Assembly: GCF_014207425.1 (NCBI RefSeq)
Contig: NZ_JACHFF010000001.1
Location: 62,001 to 126,000 of the forward strand
DNA length: 64,000 nt
From: Jeotgalicoccus coquinae
Lineage (GTDB): Bacteria; Bacillota; Bacilli; Staphylococcales; Salinicoccaceae
Direction of reading: 5' to 3'
Made by a program: the position numbers and the translations under genes. Within the stretch, counting starts at the first letter, position 1. Every line of letters begins with the position of its first letter. The notes beneath the pieces are model-generated. The model was given only the letters and a program-made list of their open reading frames with translations. It had not been told where the DNA came from and did not search any database. Below are positions 54,562 to 63,548 of the stretch, piece after piece.

Positions 54562-54930
54562 ATGAATAAGAAAGAAACATGTGAAGTTTTTTGTTATGAC
54601 GAAGAAAAGGTTAACCGGATGCAAGAGAATTTACAAACTGTAGATATTGCCGGTATATCACAGATGCTTAAGGCTATTGCCGATGTGAATAGGGCAAAAA
54701 TCACCTATTCCTTATGCAAGGAAGAGGAATTATGCGTCTGTGATATCGCAAATATACTCGGTGTGACTGTAGCAAATGCATCTCATCATTTACGCACGCT
54801 CTACAAAGAAGGCATCGTTACATTCAGGAAAGAAGGGAAACTCGCGTTCTATTCACTGGAAGATCAGCATATTAAAGAAATCATGACGATTGCATTAATA
54901 CATAGGAAAGAAGTGATAACCAATGTCTGA
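54562..54930 (+). CDS. cadC: Cadmium/lead/zinc-responsive repressor CadC
   Basis: 122 residues, ArsR/SmtB family. Cys7 and Cys11 in the N-terminal arm and Cys58 and Cys60 in '[12 protein letters not shown]' reproduce the CadC metal site. The recognition helix is '[16 protein letters not shown]'. GAGGTG precedes ATG 54562. It overlaps cadA by eight bases. It releases the operator on binding Cd(II), Pb(II) or Zn(II). Confidence 0.95.
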   Translation: MNKKETCEVFCYDEEKVNRMQENLQTVDIAGISQMLKAIADVNRAKITYSLCKEEELCVCDIANILGVTVANASHHLRTLYKEGIVTFRKEGKLAFYSLEDQHIKEIMTIALIHRKEVITNV

Positions 54931-57625
54931 AGGGATTGCAGAGCTGACTGAAGAAGAAAAAAAAGTTTACCGTGTTCAGGGGTTTTCCTGTGCGAACTGT
55001 GCAGGGAAATTTGAGCGCAATGTGAAGAAACTACCTGAAGTTCAAGATGCGAAGGTGAATTTTGGCGCATCAAAAATTTCTGTATATGGTTCTGCAACGG
55101 TTGAGGAACTGGAAGAAGCAGGGGCATTTGAAAACCTCAAAGTGGTGCCTGAAAAGTCTATGCGTCAAACGCAACCAGAAGTAAATAAAGAAAAAAAAGT
55201 TTACCGTGTTCAGGGGTTTTCCTGTGCGAACTGTGCAGGGAAATTTGAGCGCAATGTGAAGAAACTACCTGAAGTTCAAGATGCGAAGGTGAATTTTGGC
55301 GCATCAAAAATTTCTGTATATGGTTCTGCAACGGTTGAGGAACTGGAAGAAGCAGGGGCATTTGAAAACCTCAAAGTGGTGCCTGAAAAGTCTATGCGTC
55401 AAACGCAACCAGAAGTAAATAAAGAAAAAAAAGTTTACCGTGTTCAGGGGTTTTCCTGTGCGAACTGTGCAGGGAAATTTGAGAATAATGTGAAGAAACT
55501 ACCTGAAGTTCAAGATGCGAAGGTGAATTTTGGCGCATCAAAAATTTCTGTATATGGTTCTGCAACGGTTGAGGAACTGGAAGAAGCAGGGGCGTTTGAA
55601 AACCTCAAAGTGGTGCCTGAGAAATCCCGGGAAGAAAGTGGACAAGACAAAAAAGAAAAGGAAGTAACCATTCCATTTTATAAAAAGCACAGCACTCTGC
55701 TCTATTCGCTACTGTTTATCGCTTTTGGCTTCATTTCAATGTTGGTGAATGGTGATGACAATATTCTTACACCACTGCTGTTCATCACTTCCATGATTGT
55801 CGGAGGGGCTTCAATGCTGAAAACGGGTCTCCAGAATTTAGTCCGGTTTGAATTTGATATGCGAACCCTGATGACAGTCGCAGTGATTGGCGGTGTCATC
55901 ATCGGAGAATGGGCCGAGGTCGCCATTGTTGTCATCTTGTTTGCCATCAGCGAAGCGTTGGAGCGTTTCTCGATGGATCGAGCAAGGCAATCCATCAGTT
56001 CATTGATGGATATTGCTCCTAAAGAGGCACTTGTCAGACGCAACGGACAGGAAATGACAGTGCACGTCAATGATATTGCTGTGGGCGATATCATGATTGT
56101 TAAGCCTGGACAGAAAATTGCTATGGACGGCGTAATTGTCAATGGCTACTCTGCAATCAACCAGGCAGCAATCACAGGTGAATCAGTGCCGGTTGAAAAA
56201 TCGATCGATGATGAAGTATTTGCAGGGACACTGAACGAAGAAGGCTTACTGGAAGTTAAAATCACTAAATTGGTTGAAGATACGACCATTGCCAAAATCA
56301 TTCATCTGGTGGAAGAAGCACAAGGTGAGCGTGCTCCTGCCCAGGCATTCGTTGATAAATTTGCAAAATATTATACGCCTGCCATTATGGGTGTCGCAGT
56401 GCTGGTTGCGATTGTACCCCCGTTATTTTTCGGTGCGAGCTGGTCCACTTGGGTGTATCAAGGGTTAGCGGTTCTCGTTGTAGGTTGTCCATGTGCATTG
56501 GTAATTTCCACGCCGATAGCGATTGTTTCGGCAATCGGAAATGCTGCCAAGAAGGGAGTCCTTATAAAAGGCGGGGTCTACCTCGAAGAAATGGGTGGAT
56601 TAAAGGCCATTGCATTTGATAAGACCGGCACACTCACAAAAGGCGTCCCGGTTGTAACTGATTATCGTTTAATCGACAATGCAATTGATGAAAAGGAAAT
56701 GCTGGCAGTCATCACAGCATTGGAAGATCGTTCTCAGCATCCATTGGCATCCGCGATTATAAAGAAGGCAGACGGTTATAACCTTCCTTATTCTGATATC
56801 TTTGTCGAAGACTTTTCTTCTATTACAGGCAAGGGGATACGGGGCAAAATCAATAATGAAATGTATTACGTTGGCAGTCCGGCATTATTTGAAGAGATGG
56901 AGGCAGCTAATTTCAATGATGCAATTAAAAGTGATGTCAAAACACTTCAAGAACAAGGTAAGACCGTTATGGTTGCAGGAACGAAAAATACAGTTCAGGC
57001 AATTATTGCAGTCGCGGATGAAGTCCGCGAATCAAGTAAAGTGGTAATCCAGAATCTGCATCAGGCAGGCATCGAAAAAACAGTCATGCTTACGGGAGAT
57101 AATCATAGTACTGCCCGTGCGATTGGTTCACATGTCGGTGTCACAGATATTCAATCTGAATTGCTCCCGCAGGATAAACTAGACGTAATCAAGCAACTAA
57201 AAACTGATTATCGTCATGTAGGCATGGTCGGCGATGGGGTCAATGACGCCCCAGCGCTGGCAGCTTCCACCGTTGGTATCGCTATGGGTGGCGCCGGTAC
57301 AGATACCGCTCTTGAAACAGCAGATGTCGCTTTAATGGGCGATGACCTGAGGAAACTGCCCTTTACCATCAAACTTAGCCGTAAAACATTGAACATCATC
57401 AAAGCGAATATCGCTTTTGCCATTGGAATCAAACTGATTGCTCTATTGTTAGTCATCCCAGGATGGCTGACACTATGGATTGCGATTCTCTCGGACATGG
57501 GTGCCACTTTAGTGGTGGCCTTGAATGGCTTGAGGCTTATGCGTGTGAAGGAAGATGAATTAAGCTTGGGTTCTTCCCAGATAAATAAAAGTACTGATGT
57601 CCAAATATTGGAGTTGGAAAAATGA
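54923..57625 (+). CDS. cadA: Cadmium-translocating P-type ATPase CadA with three HMA domains
   Basis: 900 residues, against the usual 720-810. Three N-terminal heavy-metal-associated domains, each with '[12 protein letters not shown]', are followed by the P1B core: '[10 protein letters not shown]', the CPC motif in '[10 protein letters not shown]', the phosphorylation site '[10 protein letters not shown]', 'HPLA' and '[13 protein letters not shown]'. It exports Cd(II), Zn(II) and Pb(II). The ATG lies inside cadC and the stop overlaps cadD. The HMA triplication is nearly identical at the DNA level, so it is recent. Confidence 0.95.
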   Translation: MSEGIAELTEEEKKVYRVQGFSCANCAGKFERNVKKLPEVQDAKVNFGASKISVYGSATVEELEEAGAFENLKVVPEKSMRQTQPEVNKEKKVYRVQGFSCANCAGKFERNVKKLPEVQDAKVNFGASKISVYGSATVEELEEAGAFENLKVVPEKSMRQTQPEVNKEKKVYRVQGFSCANCAGKFENNVKKLPEVQDAKVNFGASKISVYGSATVEELEEAGAFENLKVVPEKSREESGQDKKEKEVTIPFYKKHSTLLYSLLFIAFGFISMLVNGDDNILTPLLFITSMIVGGASMLKTGLQNLVRFEFDMRTLMTVAVIGGVIIGEWAEVAIVVILFAISEALERFSMDRARQSISSLMDIAPKEALVRRNGQEMTVHVNDIAVGDIMIVKPGQKIAMDGVIVNGYSAINQAAITGESVPVEKSIDDEVFAGTLNEEGLLEVKITKLVEDTTIAKIIHLVEEAQGERAPAQAFVDKFAKYYTPAIMGVAVLVAIVPPLFFGASWSTWVYQGLAVLVVGCPCALVISTPIAIVSAIGNAAKKGVLIKGGVYLEEMGGLKAIAFDKTGTLTKGVPVVTDYRLIDNAIDEKEMLAVITALEDRSQHPLASAIIKKADGYNLPYSDIFVEDFSSITGKGIRGKINNEMYYVGSPALFEEMEAANFNDAIKSDVKTLQEQGKTVMVAGTKNTVQAIIAVADEVRESSKVVIQNLHQAGIEKTVMLTGDNHSTARAIGSHVGVTDIQSELLPQDKLDVIKQLKTDYRHVGMVGDGVNDAPALAASTVGIAMGGAGTDTALETADVALMGDDLRKLPFTIKLSRKTLNIIKANIAFAIGIKLIALLLVIPGWLTLWIAILSDMGATLVVALNGLRLMRVKEDELSLGSSQINKSTDVQILELEK
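54955..55650 (+). repeat. Three tandem 234-bp repeats inside cadA
   Basis: 'ttaccgtgttcagg' recurs at 54967, 55201 and 55435, exactly 234 bases (78 codons) apart. Copies 1 and 2 look identical over nearly the whole unit; copy 3 differs in a few bases ('gagaataat' for 'gagcgcaat') and leads into a different linker. In-frame expansion or contraction by recombination is expected. Confidence 0.97.
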
Positions 57626-58242
57626 TTGTAACGGTATTTACAGCTGCTGCCGTCTATGTAGCGACAGGAATCGACTATCTCGTCATATTGATTCTTCTGT
57701 TTTCGCAAATAAAGAAAAGGAACCAGATCAAATATATCTGGATTGGACAATATATTGGGACAGTCATTATTATACTCGCGAGTCTTCTGGTGTCATTGGG
57801 CGTTGCTAATCTAGTTCCCCAACAATGGATAATCGGACTGCTTGGACTGCTGCCGCTTTACCTGGGTATAAAAATATGGATTCAAGGTGAAGAAGACGAA
57901 GATGAAGGCAACATTCTCTCCCTTTTCTCTTCAGGCAGATTCAATCAATTATTCATAACGGTCACTTTCATTGTACTGGCTTCCAGTGCGGATGATTTCG
58001 CTATCTATATACCGTACTTTACGACTTTAAATATGATGGAAATCATTATTGCCGTCATTGTTTTCATGATCATGGTTGGTGTTCTATGTCTAATCAGCTA
58101 TCGATTGGCTTCCTTGAATTTTGTTTCAGATAAAATCGAAAAATATGAACGTTGGATCGTTCCAATCGTCTTTATAGGATTAGGAATTTATATCCTATTT
58201 GAAAATGGCACATTCAACGCTCTGTTCTCATTCCTATTTTAA
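57622..58242 (+). CDS. cadD: Cadmium resistance transporter CadD
   Basis: 206 residues with about six membrane helices: '[19 protein letters not shown]' at the start, an acidic loop '[10 protein letters not shown]' in the middle and '[13 protein letters not shown]', typical of the CadD family in staphylococci. It overlaps the cadA stop (ATGA). Having CadA and CadD in one operon gives two cadmium exporters under CadC control. Confidence 0.88.
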   Translation: MIVTVFTAAAVYVATGIDYLVILILLFSQIKKRNQIKYIWIGQYIGTVIIILASLLVSLGVANLVPQQWIIGLLGLLPLYLGIKIWIQGEEDEDEGNILSLFSSGRFNQLFITVTFIVLASSADDFAIYIPYFTTLNMMEIIIAVIVFMIMVGVLCLISYRLASLNFVSDKIEKYERWIVPIVFIGLGIYILFENGTFNALFSFLF

Positions 58243-58255
58243 TAGAAAATTTTAT

Positions 58256-58296
58256 AAGCCGATATCTCTCTTTTAATGTGAGATATCGGCTTAATT
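58256..58296 (+). terminator. Terminator of the cad operon
   Basis: AAGCCGATATCTC/GAGATATCGGCTT stem followed by AATTTT. It is immediately followed by an outward motif of the MITE-like family (58300-58347). Confidence 0.88.
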
Positions 58297-58299
58297 TTA

Positions 58300-58347
58300 G
58301 TGCAAAATATCACTTAAATAAGTGCAAAATAAAGTCAAAAGTCACAC
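58300..58347 (-). repeat. End motif of MITE-like family (right half only)
   Basis: On the minus strand it reads GTGTGACTTTTGACTTTATTTTGCAC... with a second TTTTGCAC box, matching 61891-61940 in inverse orientation. Paired with the cad terminator it resembles the right half of the elements at 58409-58563 and 62054-62210. Confidence 0.6.
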
Positions 58348-58408
58348 CCAGATTTAAGACAAAGGTCTGCTAAACTTTAATCACCGATTCACATCCGGTT
58401 ACCCCTTC

Positions 58409-58563
58409 TGTCACTTTCGTAATTATTCTGCACTAATTCAGACGATAATTTGCATTATAATTAAAGAACCCAGCTTGTCTTCGTAAGAAGACAAGCTGGG
58501 TTCTAAAGTAGTATGTGCAAAATAGTATTTAAAATATATGCAATTCATCGGTGAAAGAGACAC
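58409..58563. mobile_element. MITE-like element 1 with internal terminator hairpin
   Basis: Begins TGTCACTTTCG..TTCTGCAC and ends GTGCAAAATAG..GAGACAC, imperfect inverted arms of about 48 bases. The centre is a perfect 17-bp hairpin GAACCCAGCTTGTCTTC/GAAGACAAGCTGGGTTC (58466-58503). No ORF. Element 2 at 62054-62210 has the same plan and about 75% similarity. Confidence 0.6.
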
Positions 58564-58743
58564 TCTAGTGTTGTCTATTTAGGATCTACTCAATTCATAC
58601 AAATAATGGATTTAAAATTTATTCGTAAATCGGGAATCTTCAAGTTCATTTCCTATATAATAAGAACATTTCACTCGATATTTATCGACCCCTTTTTACA
58701 TGCTCTCTCGATCTTTTAAATCATTAAATAGCATGTATAGTGC

Positions 58744-58872
58744 TTATTTTCTTTCATTCAAAAACCCTTCTAAGTACCTCTCATTAATTACATGGATAAC
58801 ATTTCGTTCATTGTTTGGGTAATTAGGAGATAAATAATTAAAGTGAGTTTGTACGTAATTCACTTCATTTAA
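58744..58872 (-). pseudogene. Possible gene fragment
   Basis: A 42-codon open stretch reads 'NYVQTHFNYLSPNYPNNE' and 'VIHVINERYLEGFLNERK' to a TAA at 58744-58746. It is protein-like but has no ribosome binding site or recognised family, so it is probably debris. The rest of 58564-58905 shows nothing I can support. Confidence 0.25.
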
Positions 58873-58905
58873 TTAGCCCTCTTTAATATATATTTTTTCG
58901 AGTAA

Positions 58906-60201
58906 TTATTTTATTTCTATACTGAAAACCCCTGTATGTTTGTTCCTTGAAGTATCAAATTTCTCAAATACAATTTGAATTTCACCGCCAGAATTCGATA
59001 AGCCATAAGAAACCTCTGCTTCTTCCATAGTACTCCCGATAGGAGCAGGCCTTGCACCTTTTATACCAGATGTAGGGTAAGTCTCAGCTATTACACCTTC
59101 ACTATCAATAACGTTATATGGAGTGAGATATAAGTCTTGTACACTACCTTCAAATCCTAAGTTTTCATAAGTGTAATTTATGATTACGACTTGTTCTGGA
59201 TTTTTATCTGAAAACTGATTTCTCTCATCAGTACTGTAAACTTGATTAATCTTTAATCGCCATTCATCAGAAATTTCCCACCATTCGCCTTGCGAATATG
59301 TAGTCATTTGATCTGCTGATTCTTCATTACTATCTTCAACACCATCCACCACGTCAGTTTCAGTTATCTCTGCTGTATTTTCTGCTTGCTCATCAAAGTA
59401 GATAGATAAACCTTCTGGATATTCTCCACCATAATAGTTTTCTATAATTTGACCTGTATTAAACCCAGCATCACCGGATAATTCATTTATAATGGTGTCC
59501 CAATCATCAATATCCACAGCGGATGCAATTGCGCCAAATTCAGATATGTTTGATTGTAAATCACGTATAAAATCTAAATCTTGAGTTTCTTTTAGTAATT
59601 TTTCTCTAACTGAGCGTACTTCATTCCACATTAAATTATTTTCGTTATACTTTCTGTGTTCTGCACCTGAATCGTGGTGTTCAGTTATTGCAAAAAAATG
59701 TGTTAATATTACATTCAAACTATTAAAGTAACTCTCTTTATCTACATTTTCGACGTAAACACTACTTATGTCAGGTGATTCAAAGTTATTAACCAAGAAA
59801 TCACTTAATGTTTGAGTGATTTCTTGCTGTGCCTTCAACCATTCTTCAGAGAAAAATATTAATTCTGCCTGTACTTCATCAGTCCCCAATTGATTATCCA
59901 AGAATTGATAATATGACTTTACAGCTGATATGTAATTTGAGTAGTCTACAAAAATACTCTGTTCACTATCATCATTGACATTATTATCTTCATCTAATTG
60001 AGCTAACAAGTTGTTGCTTTCTGTAACTAATTCTCTTGCTAAAGATATATCATTGCTATGTAGCAGACTGACTATCTCGAGATTGTTATTATGTATTTCT
60101 TCAACATTATCAAGGACTTCCTCACTGTTCATAGAAGTTTGTCCACATCCAGCCAATAGAATAACGCCGATTAAAAAAAGTGAAAATTTTAATTGTTGCA
60201 T
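58906..60201 (-). CDS. Large lipoprotein, unknown, two-domain
   Basis: 431 residues: lipoprotein signal ending LAGC (Cys19), an all-helical domain to about residue 250 rich in Asn/Asp/Glu, an acidic linker (about 275-305), and a C-terminal beta-rich domain 'WRLKINQVYSTDERNQF...VVIINYTYENLGF' resembling DUF4352/DUF5067-type extracellular immunoglobulin-like folds. AT-rich, accessory-like codon use. Function unknown. It lies between MITE-like element 1 and the integrase remnant. Confidence 0.65.
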   Translation of the reverse strand: MQQLKFSLFLIGVILLAGCGQTSMNSEEVLDNVEEIHNNNLEIVSLLHSNDISLARELVTESNNLLAQLDEDNNVNDDSEQSIFVDYSNYISAVKSYYQFLDNQLGTDEVQAELIFFSEEWLKAQQEITQTLSDFLVNNFESPDISSVYVENVDKESYFNSLNVILTHFFAITEHHDSGAEHRKYNENNLMWNEVRSVREKLLKETQDLDFIRDLQSNISEFGAIASAVDIDDWDTIINELSGDAGFNTGQIIENYYGGEYPEGLSIYFDEQAENTAEITETDVVDGVEDSNEESADQMTTYSQGEWWEISDEWRLKINQVYSTDERNQFSDKNPEQVVIINYTYENLGFEGSVQDLYLTPYNVIDSEGVIAETYPTSGIKGARPAPIGSTMEEAEVSYGLSNSGGEIQIVFEKFDTSRNKHTGVFSIEIK

Positions 60202-60296
60202 TGTTAACTCCTTTCAATAATAGTTATTATTTCTAAATATTGTAATTATATTATAACTCAACTAATTTAATTATGGTGGATAAATGTAACGCCCAT

Positions 60297-60460
60297 ACTC
60301 TAAGACACTCACATATACCTCTACTATCACAACTTGGTGTATCATTAGGAGCAAATATCGATTGATTAGGGCATACTTATCATAAAACTTCGTTACAAAT
60401 ATATTACACGTCACCGAGCAAAGGACTAAGGATATGATGAGTAAACTGGAAAATATTTAG
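60297..60460 (+). pseudogene. Tyrosine integrase C-terminal remnant
   Basis: Reads 'LRHSHIPLLSQLGVSLGANID', stop, 'LGHTYHKTSLQIYYTSPSK', then after a frameshift 'KDMMSKLENI' and a stop. This matches the RHTHxxxL and LGHxxxxTTxxxY region of phage or ICE integrases, including the nucleophile Tyr. No N-terminal part remains. It marks a former integrated element next to the ApeA-like gene. Confidence 0.7.
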
Positions 60461-60521
60461 ATTTAGGCAGTAAGTAGGTTAGTGTCTTTATTAACAATTA
60501 GTATAAGAAAGAGGTTTCATT

Positions 60522-61802
60522 ATGAGAAATAACGATATAGATAACTTAGTTAAAATTATATACGATGAAGAAACTTTTATTGGCCATCTGCAATTAAACG
60601 AAAATATAAAAGAATTTAAGATTTTTATTGACTCTTCACACAAATGTTATAATGATTTCAAATCATCTAGGTACAATAATTTCCATTGTCAATTAATAAC
60701 TGGAGAAATGATTAGTTTATTTAAATGTGTTTTAATACTGGATACAACTGCTGGTTCTACTCATGAGTTGACCTTTAAAGTTAGTCTTTATGTAAACCAT
60801 TATGTGGAGTCTCTCGAAGGACTTAAAATTAAGAAAATAGGTGCTATTTTTCCTTATCTCCATACGTTATTTATCGGTTCTAAAGAGGAATTAGAATTTT
60901 GTGTTGAATTTAACTTTGAAGGTTATAGCATAACATTAGAGACAGAGGAATCTTCAAAGTCAGAGCATGACCTATTTAAGTCAAATACAACTAAGACTAT
61001 GACAGTTTCTCTTAGAAGTGATAAACACTTACCCCTCAATATTGTAGACAAATTCTTTTTCCGTTTTTCTACAATAACATCCTTCTTATCGAATCATTAC
61101 ATTACATATGAAAAATATTTTGTTCCCAATCAAAAACACTCTTATTACATAGACAATCACATGAAAAAAATTAGTGATGAAAGTGGTCCACCAAACTTAA
61201 GTAACTATAACTATAGATTTTCACTACTTACAAATGAACAATTTAAAGAGCACCTCATCAACCCTATATTAGATAAGAAATTTCCTCTTTGGTTAAATTA
61301 TTCGTCCACATTACGTTTTAAACCTCAACTGATAGAAGAAAAATTTCTCACATATTTTAGATGTATTGAGAGAATTGCTGGTAGCAAAATAGATGCTAAG
61401 CTCTACCCAGACCACTGTGTAAATAAAGTAAGAGACAGAGTAGTAGAATCAATGATTAAAGCAGAGTTCTCAGAAGCTGAAGTTGAATATGTCAAAGAGC
61501 AAATTCCAAAAGGTAGTACTAAATCAACTAAAGATAAAATTGTAGAGTTAATAAATGGTGAGTTTGAAGTGGATAAATTTTATGAACATGATTGCTTTGA
61601 CGATCTCGATACTTTTGTGGGAAAAATGACATCATTAAGAAATCATCTATCTCATGGCAATGAGATTAAGACTGAAAGATTACAAAATTCATTAAAAGAT
61701 ATTTTTACTCTTCAAGAAATAGTGGTCATACTATTATTAAGGAAGCAAGGCATCGAGTCTAACTTCCCTTTGAATTATTATGAATTTAAGGACTTTAAAT
61801 AA
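60522..61802 (+). CDS. ApeA-like HEPN anti-phage protein
   Basis: 426 residues. The N-terminal two-thirds is a beta-rich domain of the ApeA_NTD type ('DEETFIGHLQLNENIKEF' at the start) and the C-terminal third is helical with 'KMTSLRNHLSHGNEI', where R-N-H-L-S-H is the Rx4H motif of HEPN ribonucleases. ApeA proteins protect against phages, probably by cutting RNA in infected cells. Single gene with AGAGG before ATG 60522, AT-rich, between an integrase remnant and repeat elements, typical of a defence gene. ApeA assignment rests on architecture and motif. Confidence 0.72.
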   Translation: MRNNDIDNLVKIIYDEETFIGHLQLNENIKEFKIFIDSSHKCYNDFKSSRYNNFHCQLITGEMISLFKCVLILDTTAGSTHELTFKVSLYVNHYVESLEGLKIKKIGAIFPYLHTLFIGSKEELEFCVEFNFEGYSITLETEESSKSEHDLFKSNTTKTMTVSLRSDKHLPLNIVDKFFFRFSTITSFLSNHYITYEKYFVPNQKHSYYIDNHMKKISDESGPPNLSNYNYRFSLLTNEQFKEHLINPILDKKFPLWLNYSSTLRFKPQLIEEKFLTYFRCIERIAGSKIDAKLYPDHCVNKVRDRVVESMIKAEFSEAEVEYVKEQIPKGSTKSTKDKIVELINGEFEVDKFYEHDCFDDLDTFVGKMTSLRNHLSHGNEIKTERLQNSLKDIFTLQEIVVILLLRKQGIESNFPLNYYEFKDFK

Positions 61803-61840
61803 CTCCAATATCGTCTTAAGAAATTTACATTCTAGTATTC

Positions 61841-61862
61841 CAATAAACGACCGTTTATTGGA
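61841..61862. repeat. Perfect palindrome; 17 bp of it repeated at 62854
   Basis: CAATAAACG-AC-CGTTTATTG (61841-61860) is a perfect inverted repeat. AACGACCGTTTATTGGA (61846-61862) recurs exactly at 62854-62870, 1,008 bases away, just upstream of resolvase debris. A recombination site or insertion duplication is possible. Confidence 0.7.
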
Positions 61863-61890
61863 TGAAAAATGTATGCCACACTTAGCTAAA

Positions 61891-61940
61891 GTGTCACTTT
61901 TGATTATATTTTGCACCTGTTTTTAAGTGCTATTTTGCAC
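61891..61940 (+). repeat. End motif of MITE-like family plus hairpin
   Basis: GTGTCACTTTTGATTATATT then two TTTTGCAC boxes, the inverse of 58300-58347. A terminator-like hairpin GAGGTGGAACA/TGTTCCAACCTC follows at 61958-61990. Together they look like the left half of an element. 61991-62053 holds nothing else visible. Confidence 0.6.
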
Positions 61941-62053
61941 CATAATACATGTGAAAAGAGGTGGAACAAAGTCCTTTATGTTCCAACCTCTATAAGTTTA
62001 CTTTATCCCAATTACTAAACTGTCCCGTGCATCTTCAACAACTTCTGTTGTAA

Positions 62054-62210
62054 CGGTGTCACTTTCAATTTTATTTTGCACTGATTTAGGCGGTAACTTG
62101 TACTATAGTTAAAAACCCAGTTTATCTTTTCAAGAAGATAGCTGGGTTTTAACGTTGTTATACAAAATAACACTTAAAATATATGTATTTTATCGTCATA
62201 AATGACACCG
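62054..62210. mobile_element. MITE-like element 2 with internal terminator hairpin
   Basis: Ends CGGTGTCA and TGACACCG form a perfect 8-bp inverted terminus with imperfect arms of about 48 bases (TTTTGCAC boxes inside). The central hairpin AAAACCCAG..CTGGGTTTT (62112-62150) resembles that of element 1. It ends eight bases before the DUF1648 stop codon and may serve as that gene's terminator. Confidence 0.6.
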
Positions 62211-62217
62211 AAGTGGA

Positions 62218-62724
62218 TCATTTTATTTTTCTGCGCTCGATCATTTTCCATGCTATCGGCCCCAGTACAAGCAAAAGAATCAACGGAGTCAGAGAGGCTC
62301 CGAATGTGGATGTGCCGGTCAGCCCGTGGTTGATGATTTCGATGAAGATGACTGCAAATACGATCAGCGTGCCATTTTTTGTTAAATTGAGTAGTATTCT
62401 GCTATTCAAATAGAATTTTTCGATATTAGATTCATCCATGCGTCGCGGATAGTTGTGCATTTCCGGAAACCGCTCCAGCGCCTCGAGACCGGGAATCAGG
62501 AACAGTGGTATGACGACGAGAACAATCATTTCATACTTCGACCCGTATCTGTTAACTTCGCCATCCGCTCCGAAGTGGGCGGGTACTTCTGCAGGTAGTG
62601 AAGGAAATGTGATGATCACATAGATTAAAGCCCCGATGAAAATGCTATAGCCGATGATGTTCGCGACCCTTTCCGACATGGTCTTCGGAATATCCAGTTT
62701 CGCTCTTTCTTTCATATCAATCAC
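62218..62724 (-). CDS. DUF1648 family membrane protein
   Basis: 168 residues, four hydrophobic segments. 'FPSLPAEVPAHFGADGEVNR' then 'YGSKYEMIVLVVIPLFLIPG' is the DUF1648 signature (as in SdpI-like immunity proteins). Codon use and GC resemble the first 43 kb rather than the AT-rich island, so it is probably an old chromosomal gene at the island edge. Function unknown. Confidence 0.78.
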   Translation of the reverse strand: MIDMKERAKLDIPKTMSERVANIIGYSIFIGALIYVIITFPSLPAEVPAHFGADGEVNRYGSKYEMIVLVVIPLFLIPGLEALERFPEMHNYPRRMDESNIEKFYLNSRILLNLTKNGTLIVFAVIFIEIINHGLTGTSTFGASLTPLILLLVLGPIAWKMIERRKIK

Positions 62725-62875
62725 CTCAATGATATATTTAGTTCTATTGTATCAGGAAGACCAATCTTAATTTACAATTCTTCTATTATTACTAGAAGCT
62801 ATATATTTCATTTGCGACATTCCAAAAATCATAATGAAAATTAATGTTTATTTAACGACCGTTTATTGGACCATC

Positions 62876-63150
62876 TTGTGGAAGAAAAAATTGTATCACT
62901 CTATCATAGTAAAACATATACCATCAATGAGATAATGAAAATAACCGGTGTGTCAAAAGGAACGATATATAATGTAATCAATCAGGAGAAATTGAATACA
63001 TAGCAGGATATGATGCTTATTCGATACGCTAGAATCGGTTCAAACCGTCGCATTGAGATGCGTTTAAAATATAATAAATATACATAGAAAAACCGGTGTC
63101 ACAAGAAGTACAATTGATACAAGCAGTCGAACATTGAAGTTAGACTAGGA
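62876..63150 (+). pseudogene. Resolvase/invertase fragments
   Basis: 'EEKIVSLYHSKTYTINEIMK' then 'ITGVSKGTIYNVINQE' to a stop at 63001 is the C-terminal helix-turn-helix of a serine recombinase. Next, 'MLIRYARIGSN' resembles a resolvase N-terminus, and 'IEKTGVTRSTID' is another helix-turn-helix piece. All are broken. Further on, 63151-63229 reads as the end of another protein ('TSQVTYTVLDTDGILKITDY'). 62725-62875 otherwise shows only the palindrome repeat. Confidence 0.55.
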
Positions 63151-63258
63151 AATGGACAGGAAACGTCTCAGGTGACCTATACAGTATTGGATACAGATGG
63201 CATACTGAAAATTACTGATTATCAGTAAGTATATAATTTTAAAAGATATCCGTTGGAG

Positions 63259-63320
63259 GTAAAGATTTCTTTACACGCTGCGGATATTTTGTTATTGTCT
63301 ATGTAAAGATAACTTTACAT
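63259..63320. promoter_or_regulatory. Twin palindromic operators before the XRE gene
   Basis: GTAAAG-attt-CTTTAC (63259-63274) and ATGTAAAG-ataa-CTTTACAT (63301-63320) share the half-site TAAAG spaced by four bases, with centres 44 bases apart. They lie just upstream of the XRE regulator and probably bind it for autoregulation. Confidence 0.65.
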
Positions 63321-63338
63321 CAAAAGAGGGCGTATTTA

Positions 63339-63548
63339 ATGAAAGTGGTTAACTATATAAAAGAAATACGTCTGTCCAGGGGGATAACCCAGGTTAAAAT
63401 GGCTGAGGATTTACAGGTCACGAGACAGACTATCAATGCAATTGAAAAGAATAAATATAATCCGAGTCTGGAGTTAGCACTAAAGTTGATAGATTATTTC
63501 GATGTACCGATAGACGAGTTATTTATTTTAAAGGGGGATGACGAATGA
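63339..63548 (+). CDS. Small XRE/Cro-family regulator
   Basis: 69 residues, almost only a helix-turn-helix: 'IKEIRLSRGITQVKMAEDLQ', 'VTRQTINAIEKNKYNPSLEL' and 'DYFDVPIDELFI'. This YozG-like type typically pairs with a small membrane protein gene, as here, overlapping it by four bases. The twin TAAAG palindromes upstream are likely operators. Confidence 0.88.
   Translation: MKVVNYIKEIRLSRGITQVKMAEDLQVTRQTINAIEKNKYNPSLELALKLIDYFDVPIDELFILKGDDE

Noticed and set aside
61803-62053. Additional small gene after the ApeA-like gene
   Set aside because: No open frame with a ribosome binding site; the stretch is explained by the palindrome, a repeat half and a hairpin.
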